Shown: one piece after another, positions 44,581-53,420 of the stretch
How the letters are laid out: every line of letters starts with the position of its first letter
Position numbering within the stretch: the first letter of the stretch is position 1
From: Thalassomonas viridans
GTDB taxonomy: Bacteria > Pseudomonadota > Gammaproteobacteria > Enterobacterales > Alteromonadaceae
Assembly (NCBI RefSeq): GCF_000948985.2
Contig: NZ_CP059733.1
Coordinates: 3,348,001 to 3,412,000, forward strand
Direction: 5' to 3'
Length of the DNA: 64,000 bases
Notes under the pieces: model-generated
The model's input: only the letters and a program-made list of their open reading frames with translations
The model's database searches: none
What the model was told of the DNA's origin: nothing
Made by a program: the position numbers and the translations under genes

Positions 44581-45972
44581 ATGAAAATGAATCGCAGACA
44601 GTTTTTAAAAAGTTCCGGCGCCCTGGCCACGGCGGGCGGCCTCAGCAGCTTAACGGCGTTAAGCTCCACCCTCACCAGTTTCAGCAGCCTGGCCGCTGCC
44701 GGGGACGAATATAAGGCCCTGGTATGTGTCTTTCTTTACGGTGGTATGGATAACCACGATACCGTGCTGCCTTATGATCAGGCCTCCTATAACAGCTACG
44801 CGCAAATACGCAGCTCGCTGATCCCCCAATACCAGGGACAGAGGGACAGGAACAATCTCCTGCCCCTGACCCCGGACAATGCCGCTGAGTTCGGTGGCCG
44901 GGCTTTTGCCCTGCCGCCGCAAATGCCCGGGATCAGCAATTTATTTCACCAGGGCAATGCCGCCATCATAGGTAATGTCGGGCCGCTGATCACCCCGGCC
45001 ACGTAAAGCGAATTCGAGCAGGAATCGGTGAGCCTGCCCAGCCGCCTGTTCTCCCATAACGACCAGCAGGCCACCTGGCTCTCCAGCTCGCCGGAAGGTG
45101 CGGTTTACGGCTGGGGCGGCGCTTTTGCCGACAGCGCCATTAATGCCGGACACAACAGCAGCCGGGAGTTCAGCGTGATCACCAGCGGCGGCAATGACCT
45201 TTTCCTGACCGGACAACATGCCATTCCCTACCAGATAAATGCCGGCGAAGCCCAGGAAATCCATGTGTTGGGAGATGTAGATGAAGACGAAACACTGGCG
45301 AATTTACTGGCCTCGCATTTCAGTGCCGCAGACTTTACCAGCAACAATTTAGTGCAGCAGGATATTGCCGCCGCCATGGCCAAATCCAGCGCTACCAATG
45401 CCAGCTACAACCGGGCGCTTGCCGGAATACCCCCTTTAACCACCCAGTTCCCGCAAAGCCACCTGGGCAGGCAATTACAGGGGGTGGCCCGCACTATCGC
45501 CGCCAGGGACAGCTTAGGGGTAAAACGCCAGGTATTTATCGTCGGCATGGGCGGATTCGATACCCATTCCGAACAGGCAAAAAACCTGCCGCGGCTGCAT
45601 GCGGCGCTGGACAGTGCCATCAGCGCCTTTTACAACGGCATTCAAGAGCTGGGACTGGGCAGTAATGTTACCCTGTTTACCGCTTCCGATTTTGGCCGTA
45701 CCCTGGCGGCAAACAGCGACGGTACAGATCACGGCTGGGGCGGCCACCATTTTGTTATCGGCGATGTCGTTAACGGGCGCAATATCTACGGTGATATGCC
45801 GCCGATGGCCTTAGGGCATGCGCAGGATGCCGGCAACGGCCGTTTGATCCCCACCACTTCGGTAGAGCAGATGGCAGAGCCCCTGGGGCGTTGGTTCGGA
45901 TTGACGGATCAGGAACTGGCCCAGGCACTGCCTAATCTGGGCAATTTTGCCTCCAGGCTGGATTTTATCTAA
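44581..45972 (+). pseudogene. DUF1501-domain protein with in-frame stop codon
   Basis: A Tat-type signal (MNRRQFLKSSGA) starts a DUF1501 protein (sulfatase-like fold) of about 463 codons. The reading frame is broken by TAA at 45004-45006, at codon 142, and then continues in the same frame (SEFEQESVSLP ... to 45972), with conserved motifs on both sides: FLYGGMDNHDTVLPYD before it, GMGGFDTHSEQ and SDFGRTLAANSDGTDHGWGG after it. A single A-to-T change of an AAA Lys codon explains it. An internal GTG at 45028 could restart a truncated product lacking the signal. It may also be read through or be a sequencing error. Confidence 0.85.
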
Positions 45973-46042
45973 TCCCCTTCCTCTCTGGTATTGCCCCCGA
46001 CACCCAATATGATGCCCGGGCGCCACAACTGTACACAAAACA

Positions 46043-46065
46043 GGCAAAGTTATCGCAACTTTGCC
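46043..46065 (+). terminator. Hairpin downstream of the DUF1501 gene
   Basis: GGCAAAGTT and AACTTTGCC pair perfectly around a 5-base loop, about 70 bp after the DUF1501 stop. It is followed by TTGCTCC rather than a T-run, so strength is uncertain. Confidence 0.5.
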
Positions 46066-46187
46066 TTGCTCCCTGTTCCTTACTTTACAGCAACACATAA
46101 CAATAATAACTCAAGGAGAAACCGGAACCGTCCGGCGCGCTGAACGGCTTCCATCACTATGCTAAAACACTAAGACAAGGAGCTCTT

Positions 46188-47693
46188 ATGCTAACTACAC
46201 CATCAACCAGTCCACTGCAAAAACCGGCAGAAATAGCCAAAACGGATATACACCCGCAAACCGAAATAGACGGCGACAGCGCCTTTAACAACAGCACTCA
46301 GGATATTGCTACCCTAGACGATCAATCTTTCGGCTCCAAGCTGAAAATAAAAATTTCCCTGTGGTCAGAAAGCATTAACCAAAAAGCTAAGGACTATGAC
46401 TTTAGCGCCGACTATGAGCCGTTAAGCAATATGGATCAGCAAACCAGCGACCAGCTCGCGTTTAAAAACGCCAAGTATTCGGATAAAGAACTATCCCATA
46501 TGTACAAAGGCAACCGTAAGGCGTCGGAGCAAATCAATAAGATGGACAGCCACAGTATAGATCCGAGCCAGCTTGTTAAAAAGAAGCAGGAACAATTTGT
46601 CGGCTTTGCCAAGGACACTTGGAACCAGAAGTTTCCAAACATGAGCATAGAGCGTATGACCCATGTCAAGGAAACCGCCCAGGAACTCTACGAGATGCAG
46701 GATGTTTATCAGACCCTAAACGAGGACGAAATCAAACAAAGTATCCGCTCTACTATGGCAGGCATAGTACAGGAAGAAGCCTATGAAGCCAGTAAAGACT
46801 TGGCTAAAAAAGGCTTTAAGGCCATGACCAGCCTGGATTACGACGGCCTGATGGCAGCCAAGGATGCCGCTGCTTACAGCACCGATATCGCCTACCAGTA
46901 CGCCACCCTCAGCGATGACAAAGTTGATGAGTACGTCGATGCCTTTAAGGAGATGCAAAAGGTCAACGGCGGACAAATCCTGCATAACATGACGGTTAAT
47001 ACCGCCATCAACAGTGGATTAAATTCTTCCGGGCAAATCCTCAAAGCCGCCCCGCACCCGGTGGCCAAAGGTGTCGGCATAGGCCTGCAGGGCGCGGCGA
47101 AGTTGAACCAGGGGGTAACCACCTATAGCAATGTTAAAACCCTGTCCGATGTATTTGACAAAAAAGAAGCGATCGAACAAGAACATCCCGGCGCTTACGG
47201 CAAGATATTGGACGGCTTAAAGGCAAGCGCCAACGCCAAAAAAGAACAGCAGTTAATCAGTGCCCAGCAATTAGCCAGCCAGCAAAATAAGGATGTTCAC
47301 GGCCCGAGCCCGGACAGTGAGGTCTTTGTCAATGACGAGACCCTGTTCCAGGGCATGGGGGCAGCTCCCCTTAGCAGCTACCAAAACCCCGGCTATGGCC
47401 AACCCGCTTTCAAAGGTCATGCCTATATCGGCCAACAAGCCCTTGACCAGCATACCAGCCAATTCGCCGACCTGGATATGACCGCCATGTTTGAACATAT
47501 TAAAAACATGCAGTTTGATGATGCAGAGCATGAAACGTTCGATTTATCGGCATTTAAGAACAAAGATGCCATCCAGTCACAGCTAGATGACGACGAAACC
47601 GAGAGCACACCAACCTCATCAAATATTACCGACAGCAGTCAGAAACAGAAATCTGTGTTTAATTTCAGTGATGAATTCTCATGGCTTGAGTAA
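46188..47693 (+). CDS. Unknown 501-residue protein, candidate T3SS effector
   Basis: A protein I do not recognise by family. The ATG follows CAAGGAGCTCTT, a strong ribosome site. The N-terminal 60 residues are Ser/Thr/Pro/Asp-rich and without a signal peptide, as in T3SS substrates. Residues 60-250 are helical (FKNAKYSDKELSHMYKGN). Residues about 268-310 are Gly/Ala-rich and weakly hydrophobic (KAAPHPVAKGVGIGLQGAAK). The C-terminus is acidic and Ser-rich, ending FNFSDEFSWLE. It is followed by a CesT-like chaperone gene 46 bp downstream. Effector status is inferred from the pairing and composition. Confidence 0.7.
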   Translation: MLTTPSTSPLQKPAEIAKTDIHPQTEIDGDSAFNNSTQDIATLDDQSFGSKLKIKISLWSESINQKAKDYDFSADYEPLSNMDQQTSDQLAFKNAKYSDKELSHMYKGNRKASEQINKMDSHSIDPSQLVKKKQEQFVGFAKDTWNQKFPNMSIERMTHVKETAQELYEMQDVYQTLNEDEIKQSIRSTMAGIVQEEAYEASKDLAKKGFKAMTSLDYDGLMAAKDAAAYSTDIAYQYATLSDDKVDEYVDAFKEMQKVNGGQILHNMTVNTAINSGLNSSGQILKAAPHPVAKGVGIGLQGAAKLNQGVTTYSNVKTLSDVFDKKEAIEQEHPGAYGKILDGLKASANAKKEQQLISAQQLASQQNKDVHGPSPDSEVFVNDETLFQGMGAAPLSSYQNPGYGQPAFKGHAYIGQQALDQHTSQFADLDMTAMFEHIKNMQFDDAEHETFDLSAFKNKDAIQSQLDDDETESTPTSSNITDSSQKQKSVFNFSDEFSWLE

Positions 47694-47739
47694 TCCATGC
47701 AGGACTATCAGCGAACCTATTAATCAGGAGAACTAAGCT

Positions 47740-48231
47740 ATGCTGGACTTGTTAAATCAAAAAATTTTACCGCAAATTGCACAATTATTTCAGATAAAAG
47801 ACCTCAGCCTGGATGCACGCGGCGCCTGTACCCTGCTGCTCGGCAGCGGCAAACGGTTTTTTATAAAATGCAACGCAGAAAGCCGGAGGTTATATTTTTA
47901 TGCCCAGGTGGCGACCTTGCCTAACGGTAAGAACCGCTCTGCCGATAATGCGCTGTTAAAAAGCATGCTCAGGTATAACCTTAACCACAGTGCCAGCGAT
48001 CAGGGTATCCTGGCAGCCGATGAGGCAGATGACAATACCCAGGTGCTGTACCAGAGATATCTGGAAGAAAGCGACTGCAACCTTGAAACCGTGCATAAAG
48101 TGATGGAGCAAACGCTGACACAGGCAGAGGAAGTTTGCTCGACCTTAAACCTGGTGGAAATTGACGATTATGTCACGGAAGAGCTGCCTGAAGGCCCGGC
48201 ATTGGGGGATCAGCATTACCTGAGGATTTAA
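47740..48231 (+). CDS. CesT-family type III secretion chaperone
   Basis: A 163-residue small acidic protein with the Tir-chaperone (CesT) layout: an N-terminal helix (LDLLNQKILPQIAQLFQIK), a beta-rich middle (CTLLLGSGKRFFIKCN, RRLYFYAQVATLP), then helices and an acidic end. CesT proteins bind the N-terminal region of one or a few effectors and present them to the T3SS ATPase. A second CesT-like gene lies at 59563-60042 in the translocon operon. The upstream gene is probably its client. The ATG follows AGGAGAAC. Confidence 0.75.
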   Translation: MLDLLNQKILPQIAQLFQIKDLSLDARGACTLLLGSGKRFFIKCNAESRRLYFYAQVATLPNGKNRSADNALLKSMLRYNLNHSASDQGILAADEADDNTQVLYQRYLEESDCNLETVHKVMEQTLTQAEEVCSTLNLVEIDDYVTEELPEGPALGDQHYLRI

Positions 48232-48252
48232 TTTCCCGCCGGGCAACAAGAT

Positions 48253-48288
48253 GGCGGCTATTTGTAAGTGCCAGTGCAAATAGCCGCC
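48253..48288 (+). terminator. Terminator between convergent chaperone and GST genes
   Basis: GGCGGCTATTTG and its exact 12-bp reverse complement CAAATAGCCGCC face each other across 12 bases, followed by CTTTATC. It serves the chaperone (+) and could also act for the GST remnant (-). Confidence 0.65.
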
Positions 48289-48893
48289 CTTTATCTGTTA
48301 TTCACTTTCCGTAGCATAGGCCCTTTGTACCGCAGGACGTACCCGGATCCTTTCATAAAAAGCACTCAGGTTGGCATAACTTGACAGCGGACGGGTCAGT
48401 TCATCCGTCCAGCCGAGCATGGCAAACAAATAAAAATCAGCAAAACTGAGCTGCTCGCCAAGCAGATAACTTCTTTGCGCCAGGTGCTCGTCGAAGAAAG
48501 CAAACATTTCCCGGACTTCATTGTCCGCCACTTGATAAACTTCATCCGCAGCCTGCTCAGAATCAACATAGGCGCCGGGAGCAAAAACCCGGCAATAACT
48601 GCGGTGCAGCCCCGCCGAAAGGATGTTCAGCCACTGGTAAAATTCCCCCCGGATCTTGTCTTTTTCCGGCCTCAGGCCGGACTCAGGAGAATGATCGGCC
48701 AGATAGTTCAGGATTGCCACCACTTCGGTAAGGATCAGATCATCGTCGATTAATACAGGAACAGTGGCCAACGGATTGACTTCCAGCAATTCCGGGCTGG
48801 CTTCTTCCCCGGTGTTCACCCTTAGGGTGGTAAAAGCAACATTAAGCTCTTCTAAAGCAATATGGACGGCTAAAGATGAGGCATGCGGTGAGT

Positions 48894-48901
48894 AATACAA
48901 T
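48894..48901. repeat. Target site duplication, left copy (AATACAAT)
   Basis: Eight bases AATACAAT directly abut the left end of the IS at 48902 and recur at 49921-49928. Confidence 0.9.
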
Positions 48902-49920
48902 GGCTATGTTCCTATTAAGTGTTGTTCAGTGCGAAATAGCCTGTTTTCATTCAAATTTTCTTCCGCATCCAAATACCTGAACCAGCCCAGATAATTTTCA
49001 AGATATTTGGTCGCCACACCGTGAAAACGCCCCATCCAAGATTTAAGCCTGCTGTGATAAGCATTCACATTCTGGATATGGAAAACTTGATCAAGGACTC
49101 TTATGCCTGCTGAGACATCTAAGCGCTTGTGAATCAAATCATTTTTCACACAAAACTTGATGTAAGGCTTATAACCGTCACTACATAAAACGCTATCTTT
49201 TTGCACTTTACCCTTTAACTGCCGCGTTAAGCTCTCTATCGTCACGTGAGGCAGCACCACTTCAAAAGTGTGTTGCCCGCGGTCTCTTACCGTCAACACC
49301 GGCACCCAGTCTTGTGCTGAGCGCCCGGGTTTACTTGCTTTCATGCCTCTTTTTCTTGGCCTGCGGGATAATTGTCTGCTTCCTTTTTCCGAGTAAGCAA
49401 ACAACGTCTCATCGGCTTCAATTATCCCTTCTAACTTCTTTGCTTTTAATGTGGCTGGTATCTTTAAAAATCGGTGCCGCCAGCGAAAAGCCGTTTTTAA
49501 GTTAATGCCACATTCCGCTGCGCTATCGCGTAAGACTTTACTCGCCAACATACAACGTAGATAATCTAACCAGAGCTCCTTATGGCGTAGTCTGGCAAAA
49601 GGTGTACCTGTTGTCGCCATAAAGGTTTTAGTGCAATTTTTACAACGATAACGTTGCATTTCATCAACCTTGCCATGGCGGTTTATTAAGGTGCTATGGC
49701 AATGAGGGCATTCTGGTTTATCAACCATGCGCTGTTCAAGCTCATCAATGATGTGCTTGATTGGGTCGTCTCCCTGGAGCAACTTTTCGAGATATCTGGC
49801 CTGTTTATCTGTCAGATACTTCGTATCGGTTATGAGCTGATTAAATTGTGCTGGATTCATGGTAAAACCCTCTTTGCTGTGCCCTTATACAGTATAGCTA
49901 CAATTTAAAGGAACATAGCC
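48902..49920 (-). mobile_element. IS1595-family insertion sequence
   Basis: The element is 1019 bp. Its ends are inverted copies of GGCTATGTTCCT (imperfect beyond that: ATTAAG left, TTAAATTG right when read inward). It carries one transposase gene and is flanked by perfect 8-bp direct repeats AATACAAT, the duplication length usual for this family. The intact ORF, clean ends and identical target copies point to a recent insertion. It lies inside the GST gene. Confidence 0.92.
48904..49860 (-). CDS. IS1595-family transposase
   Basis: A 318-residue transposase. The N-terminus has a zinc ribbon (CPHCHSTL ... CKNCTKTF at about 52-81). The DDE-type core shows IIEADETLFAYSEKG, VLCSDGYKPYIKF and NAYHSRLKSWMGRFHGVATK with following LENYLGWFRYLD. 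The frame is intact and its stop codon lies within the terminal repeat. Confidence 0.93.
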   Translation of the reverse strand: MNPAQFNQLITDTKYLTDKQARYLEKLLQGDDPIKHIIDELEQRMVDKPECPHCHSTLINRHGKVDEMQRYRCKNCTKTFMATTGTPFARLRHKELWLDYLRCMLASKVLRDSAAECGINLKTAFRWRHRFLKIPATLKAKKLEGIIEADETLFAYSEKGSRQLSRRPRKRGMKASKPGRSAQDWVPVLTVRDRGQHTFEVVLPHVTIESLTRQLKGKVQKDSVLCSDGYKPYIKFCVKNDLIHKRLDVSAGIRVLDQVFHIQNVNAYHSRLKSWMGRFHGVATKYLENYLGWFRYLDAEENLNENRLFRTEQHLIGT

Positions 49921-49928
49921 AATACAAT
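49921..49928. repeat. Target site duplication, right copy (AATACAAT)
   Basis: Identical to 48894-48901 and abuts the right end of the IS at 49920. Confidence 0.9.
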
Positions 49929-49936
49929 TTATACAT

Positions 49937-50299
49937 AATCTATCCTTAAACATGTAAAAATGATGAAGTGCTATCACTTCATTGTTGTGATGGTTTTATG
50001 TGCTCATGCTTGGTAGCCAGCTCACGCTCGTCCCGGGTACCTTCAAGAAGAAAATCAAGAAAGAGAACCTGGTCTTCATCCTTAACAGAGCACAAACTCC
50101 TTGTGCTTTTCCTACTCGGCTTTTGTATGTTTTTCCTCTTCTGCGCGCAACATATAATAGGCAACAGAGTAAAAAATGAGTGCAATTCTTGATCAAGGTC
50201 AATAAATGTTCAGCCGGTAACTTTGCCATTAAAAACAAGACTTAATTGAGGGGACTTTCCCGGTTTACCCAACCGGGAAAGTCCTATTGGAACAAATGG
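49937..50299. other. 363-bp intergenic region upstream of the GST start
   Basis: No gene is supported. It holds the presumed GST promoter, a small palindrome at 49964-49981 (TGAAGTG, 4 bases, CACTTCA) and the OmpK terminator at 50252-50284. Confidence 0.4.
50252..50284 (-). terminator. Terminator of the A-domain/TmpL-like/ECH/OmpK operon
   Basis: On the minus strand a perfect 14-bp stem GGACTTTCCCGGTT with 5-base loop closes just 16 bp after the OmpK-like stop. It is followed by CCCTCAATTAAG, so the T-run is poor, but the stem is strong and GC-rich. Confidence 0.65.
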
Positions 50300-51115
50300 C
50301 TAAAAACTATATTTAGTGGTGTAAATAAAGCCATTTTGATAGGTGTTGGCGCCAAGTTTGTCCTTGGCATAACGGTACTGGATACCAAAAGATAACTGAT
50401 CGTTATATTGATACCACAGGGATGCCGCGCCGTTTAAACCGGTTTTATCGCCGTTAATTTCGGCATATTCATCAGCACGCAAAAGTTCGATTTCATTCCA
50501 GTTGGAAAAAGTCAGCTTATGATCCCCGATAAAAGTGGTATAACCTAAAGCCCAGCCGGTCATAATGCCGTTAAAGCCTGCCCCTATACCGCTGTTATGG
50601 ACATAATGAGCGCCTAAAAACGGTCGCATCCAAAAACCGTTGTCGGCATTAAAGTCATAACTAAGCCCGGCGATCAGGTTCTGCTCATAACCACCGGCAG
50701 AATCGCTGAAATTAAAAATATCCCCGTACCAGTTCCATTTGGAATCGCCGATATTGATATTCACCGTGGTTTTTGCTTCGATACGGAACTGATCCGCCCC
50801 GTTTTCCCCCTCCTGTTCGTCTTTAAAACTGCCTTTAGTGGGGTTTTGCAAATAGAGAAAACCAAAGACATCACCCCAGTCGTATCCACCACCGGCTTCT
50901 GCACCGACATAACTAAAGCTTTTCTTACCCGAGCGCTCCTGCGTGCCCTGGCTCCAGTCCCAGTAATTCACCGAAACATTGACAAAGCCGCTTTGCTGCT
51001 CGGCCATCACGGGATTTGCGCCAAGCATTACTGCGGCGGCCAGGAGTTTGCCGATCCCGCGCACAGCGCTGGTTTTACTTAGTTTTTTACTAGTGTTTTT
51101 AATAATATGGTTCAT
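50300..51115 (-). CDS. OmpK/Tsx-type outer membrane channel
   Basis: A 271-residue outer-membrane beta-barrel. A signal peptide ends near residue 38 (LGANPVMA). The mature N-terminus FVNVSVNYWDWSQGTQERSG and aromatic-ended strands (final residue Phe, TTKYSF) match the nucleoside-specific channel (Tsx/OmpK) family. OmpK is the KVP40 phage receptor in Vibrio; Tsx takes up nucleosides. It lies 34 bp after the enoyl-CoA hydratase stop on the same strand, and AAAAGGAAC precedes its ATG as for the other genes in this group. It is probably the last gene of the operon. Confidence 0.85.
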   Translation of the reverse strand: MNHIIKNTSKKLSKTSAVRGIGKLLAAAVMLGANPVMAEQQSGFVNVSVNYWDWSQGTQERSGKKSFSYVGAEAGGGYDWGDVFGFLYLQNPTKGSFKDEQEGENGADQFRIEAKTTVNINIGDSKWNWYGDIFNFSDSAGGYEQNLIAGLSYDFNADNGFWMRPFLGAHYVHNSGIGAGFNGIMTGWALGYTTFIGDHKLTFSNWNEIELLRADEYAEINGDKTGLNGAASLWYQYNDQLSFGIQYRYAKDKLGANTYQNGFIYTTKYSF

Positions 51116-51149
51116 AAGAAAGTTCCTTTTAAAATTAATGGATTAGTTG

Positions 51150-51986
51150 CTACTTGCTAAAAACATCATGGGAAAAATCAGCACGGCGCTTTTCGATAAA
51201 GGCTGCCATACCCTCTTGCTGCTCCCGGCAGGAAAACAGTGAGTGAAAAACCCGGCGCTCGAACACTAGTCCCTGCGCCAGCGGCAGCTCCATCGAGGCA
51301 TCTATGGCTTCTTTTGCCAGTGCCACGCTTAACCGCCCTTTTTCGCTGATGCTTTGTGCGGCAAACAGCGCCTCTTCCAGCAAGGTTTCATCGCTAAACA
51401 CCCTGGCCACCAGACCCCCCTGCTCTGCTTCTGCTGCGCTCATATGACGGCCGGTTAAAATCAGATCCATGGCTTTGGCCTTTCCTACGCTATGGGTAAG
51501 GCGCTGGGTGCCGCCGATACCGGGGATCACCCCCAGGTTGATTTCCGGCTGGGCAAAAACGGCGCTATCACCGGCGTAAATCACATCGCACATCATCGCC
51601 AGTTCGCAGCCGCCGCCGAGGGCATAACCACTGACGGCGGCTATTTTCGGGATTTTGATGGCAGCAAACTGATCCCAGCCGCTAAAATAATCTTCGGCGA
51701 TCATTTGCTGGCAGGATTTGATCTGCATTTCCTTGATATCGGCACCGGCGCAAAAGACCCGGCTGTTGCCGGTGATCACGAAACAGCCGATATCCGGGTT
51801 AGCTTCAAGCTGTTGCATTTTGGCGATCAGTTCGTGCATTAATTCACTGCTTAAAGCATTGAGGGCCTGGCTCCGGTTCAGGGTAAGCAAGGCAACCTTG
51901 CCGGTAATTTCCACTTTGATAAGGACGTTTGCCTCCAGGGAGGTGTCTGATACTTGTTCCCTGTTTTTTTCATAAACGATATTCAT
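51150..51986 (-). CDS. Enoyl-CoA hydratase/isomerase family protein
   Basis: A crotonase-fold enzyme. Oxyanion-hole segments CAGADIKEMQ and GYALGGGCELAMMCD are present, followed by FAQPEINLGVIPGIGGTQRL with the two catalytic Glu positions (ELAMMCD and PEINLG) of active hydratases. The track frame begins further upstream, but the ATG at 51986 (AAAGGAACTTCTTT before it) is the better start. It probably hydrates an acyl-CoA. It lies between the membrane reductase-like gene and the OmpK gene in the operon, so it may act on an acyl substrate handled by the adenylation enzyme. Confidence 0.88.
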   Translation of the reverse strand: MNIVYEKNREQVSDTSLEANVLIKVEITGKVALLTLNRSQALNALSSELMHELIAKMQQLEANPDIGCFVITGNSRVFCAGADIKEMQIKSCQQMIAEDYFSGWDQFAAIKIPKIAAVSGYALGGGCELAMMCDVIYAGDSAVFAQPEINLGVIPGIGGTQRLTHSVGKAKAMDLILTGRHMSAAEAEQGGLVARVFSDETLLEEALFAAQSISEKGRLSVALAKEAIDASMELPLAQGLVFERRVFHSLFSCREQQEGMAAFIEKRRADFSHDVFSK

Positions 51987-52100
51987 AAAGAAGTTCCTTT
52001 TTATAAATTGCATAATTTGCATAGTTTGATTTGATCCGGCTAAATGAGGCCCAATCGGGTTTTGATAAGGGTAAATCTGCCTTATAAGTTAAAAGTCGGA

Positions 52101-53420
52101 TCAGGAATCCCAGATAGCGCCGTAGGCGGGAATGCCCCGGCTTTCCATGCCGAAAACCACCTCATTGGTGAGCTTCTGGTTGGAAATGCAGATCACGGCT
52201 TCGGCGTTGAACTGCCGGTAAGCCCGGTAGGCAAGCGCCACCATATCGGGTTTACCTTCTTGCTGGGTGTTCCAGATGATGGCATCGGGCTGCACCGACA
52301 AAATCTCATCAACAAGCTCGTCACCATAGGTTTTACGCGGATCTCGGGTTGCCCATACCAGCAAGGCGGGCACTTTATTAGCCAGCAGATGCGGCAGGCA
52401 GGGACCGATACCGCTACCGGTGGCTATGTAGACCACACGCTTAAACAACACTTCAATATTGGCAACCCCGGCGGTGGGAATACCCCGCACCCAAAGGTGT
52501 GAAGGTAAATCGTCGATCAGCTCACCGGTCCAGTCTCCGGCACGGGAAATAGTCAGCCTGAAACCGGACTCATGCGGGCTCGGGACATTGGCGAACGCAT
52601 GCCACTGGGTAAGCGGACTGCGGCTGATCGCTGTTGATGAACCGGCAAACGGCGTAACACCATAGTCAAACTTGGCCAGCACCACATGGGAAGACGGCCG
52701 GGTCATAGATACAGGCACCTTTTTTAACCTGAGCCAGGGCAGCACGATACTGACGGAAACCAGACAAAGCAGCCAGAATGCCAGGCTTTGTGTCAACTGC
52801 TCGCCTTTTATATGGCTTATCGACAACCAGGTATGCAGCCAAAAACCCGCCAGCACGCTCCAGCCGCCAAACCTGTGGACGATCTCAAACAGGTTATGGT
52901 GATCACGGCGAATAAAGGGCAAGGCACTCAATGCCATCAATAGCAAGACCCCACACAAGGATGTCGACAGCATCAACAGGTATTCAGACACCAGGTTTAT
53001 ACCTTGAAGCGAGTAATACCAGAGGGAGGCGTTGTAAATGAAAAACCAGCCAGTAGCAAAAGTCGCACAGCCGCTGTGCAATCCGCCAAAGTGATAAACT
53101 TTAGCCAGGTGCCAGCGAATACTTAGCGGCCAGCTGGTGGGAGCACGGGTTGCCAGCCAGAACAAGGCATTGATCACGTATTGCTGGCGGATCAAAACCG
53201 CTACCGTCAGGTTAATCAGCATCAGTTCGCTGACAGCTTCCAGGGCAAAGCCACTCTGATGCCACCACTGCTGCGAAAAGATACCGTTAAACAAAAAGTA
53301 AAGATTCACCGCGGTGACCAGTAAAAACAGCCGCTGGTAATGGGCCAAAAACGGGTATTTCAGCAAACGTTTTACCAGTGGTTGCTGTTCGGGCAGCGCC
53401 AGGGCTATTGAATTATTCAT
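52101..53420 (-). CDS. Membrane NAD(P)/flavin-reductase-like protein (TmpL C-terminal half-like)
   Basis: A protein of about 439 residues from ATG 53420. Six or so hydrophobic segments fill residues 20-240. The two His-rich helices read YHFGGLHSGC and VHRFGGWSVLAGFWLHTW, the second with H-x13-H as in ferric reductases, so heme binding is possible. The C-terminal half is a ferredoxin-reductase-like NAD(P)-binding domain (VVYIATGSGIGPCLPHLL, then LLVWATRDPR). The ATG overlaps the end of the adenylation gene (ATGAATAA). Fungal TmpL combines an adenylation domain, six membrane spans and a FAD/NAD(P) domain in one protein; here they are two genes. Function is unknown. Confidence 0.8.
   Translation of the reverse strand: MNNSIALALPEQQPLVKRLLKYPFLAHYQRLFLLVTAVNLYFLFNGIFSQQWWHQSGFALEAVSELMLINLTVAVLIRQQYVINALFWLATRAPTSWPLSIRWHLAKVYHFGGLHSGCATFATGWFFIYNASLWYYSLQGINLVSEYLLMLSTSLCGVLLLMALSALPFIRRDHHNLFEIVHRFGGWSVLAGFWLHTWLSISHIKGEQLTQSLAFWLLCLVSVSIVLPWLRLKKVPVSMTRPSSHVVLAKFDYGVTPFAGSSTAISRSPLTQWHAFANVPSPHESGFRLTISRAGDWTGELIDDLPSHLWVRGIPTAGVANIEVLFKRVVYIATGSGIGPCLPHLLANKVPALLVWATRDPRKTYGDELVDEILSVQPDAIIWNTQQEGKPDMVALAYRAYRQFNAEAVICISNQKLTNEVVFGMESRGIPAYGAIWDS

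Larger units (their letters stand above)
48298..49936 (-). pseudogene. Glutathione S-transferase gene split by IS1595-family element
   Basis: A GST-fold protein: YYSPHASSLAVHIALEEL at the start, NPLATVPVLIDDD (glutathione-site cis-Pro region), and LGEQLSFADFYLFAMLGW in the C-terminal domain. The remaining frame ends at 48900 with no ribosome site. Removing the IS and one target copy joins an ATG at 49936 (preceded by AAGGATAGATT) to give MYKLYYSPHASSL. The insertion thus cuts the gene after the second codon. A TAG lies immediately upstream of the remaining frame in the IS end, and translation from a TTG at 48900 is unlikely to be efficient. The natural enzyme detoxifies electrophiles with glutathione. 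Confidence 0.9.

Noticed and set aside
49964..49981. Small palindrome TGAAGTG/CACTTCA upstream of the GST start
   Set aside because: Only 7-bp arms and no flanking promoter evidence; too weak to call an operator.
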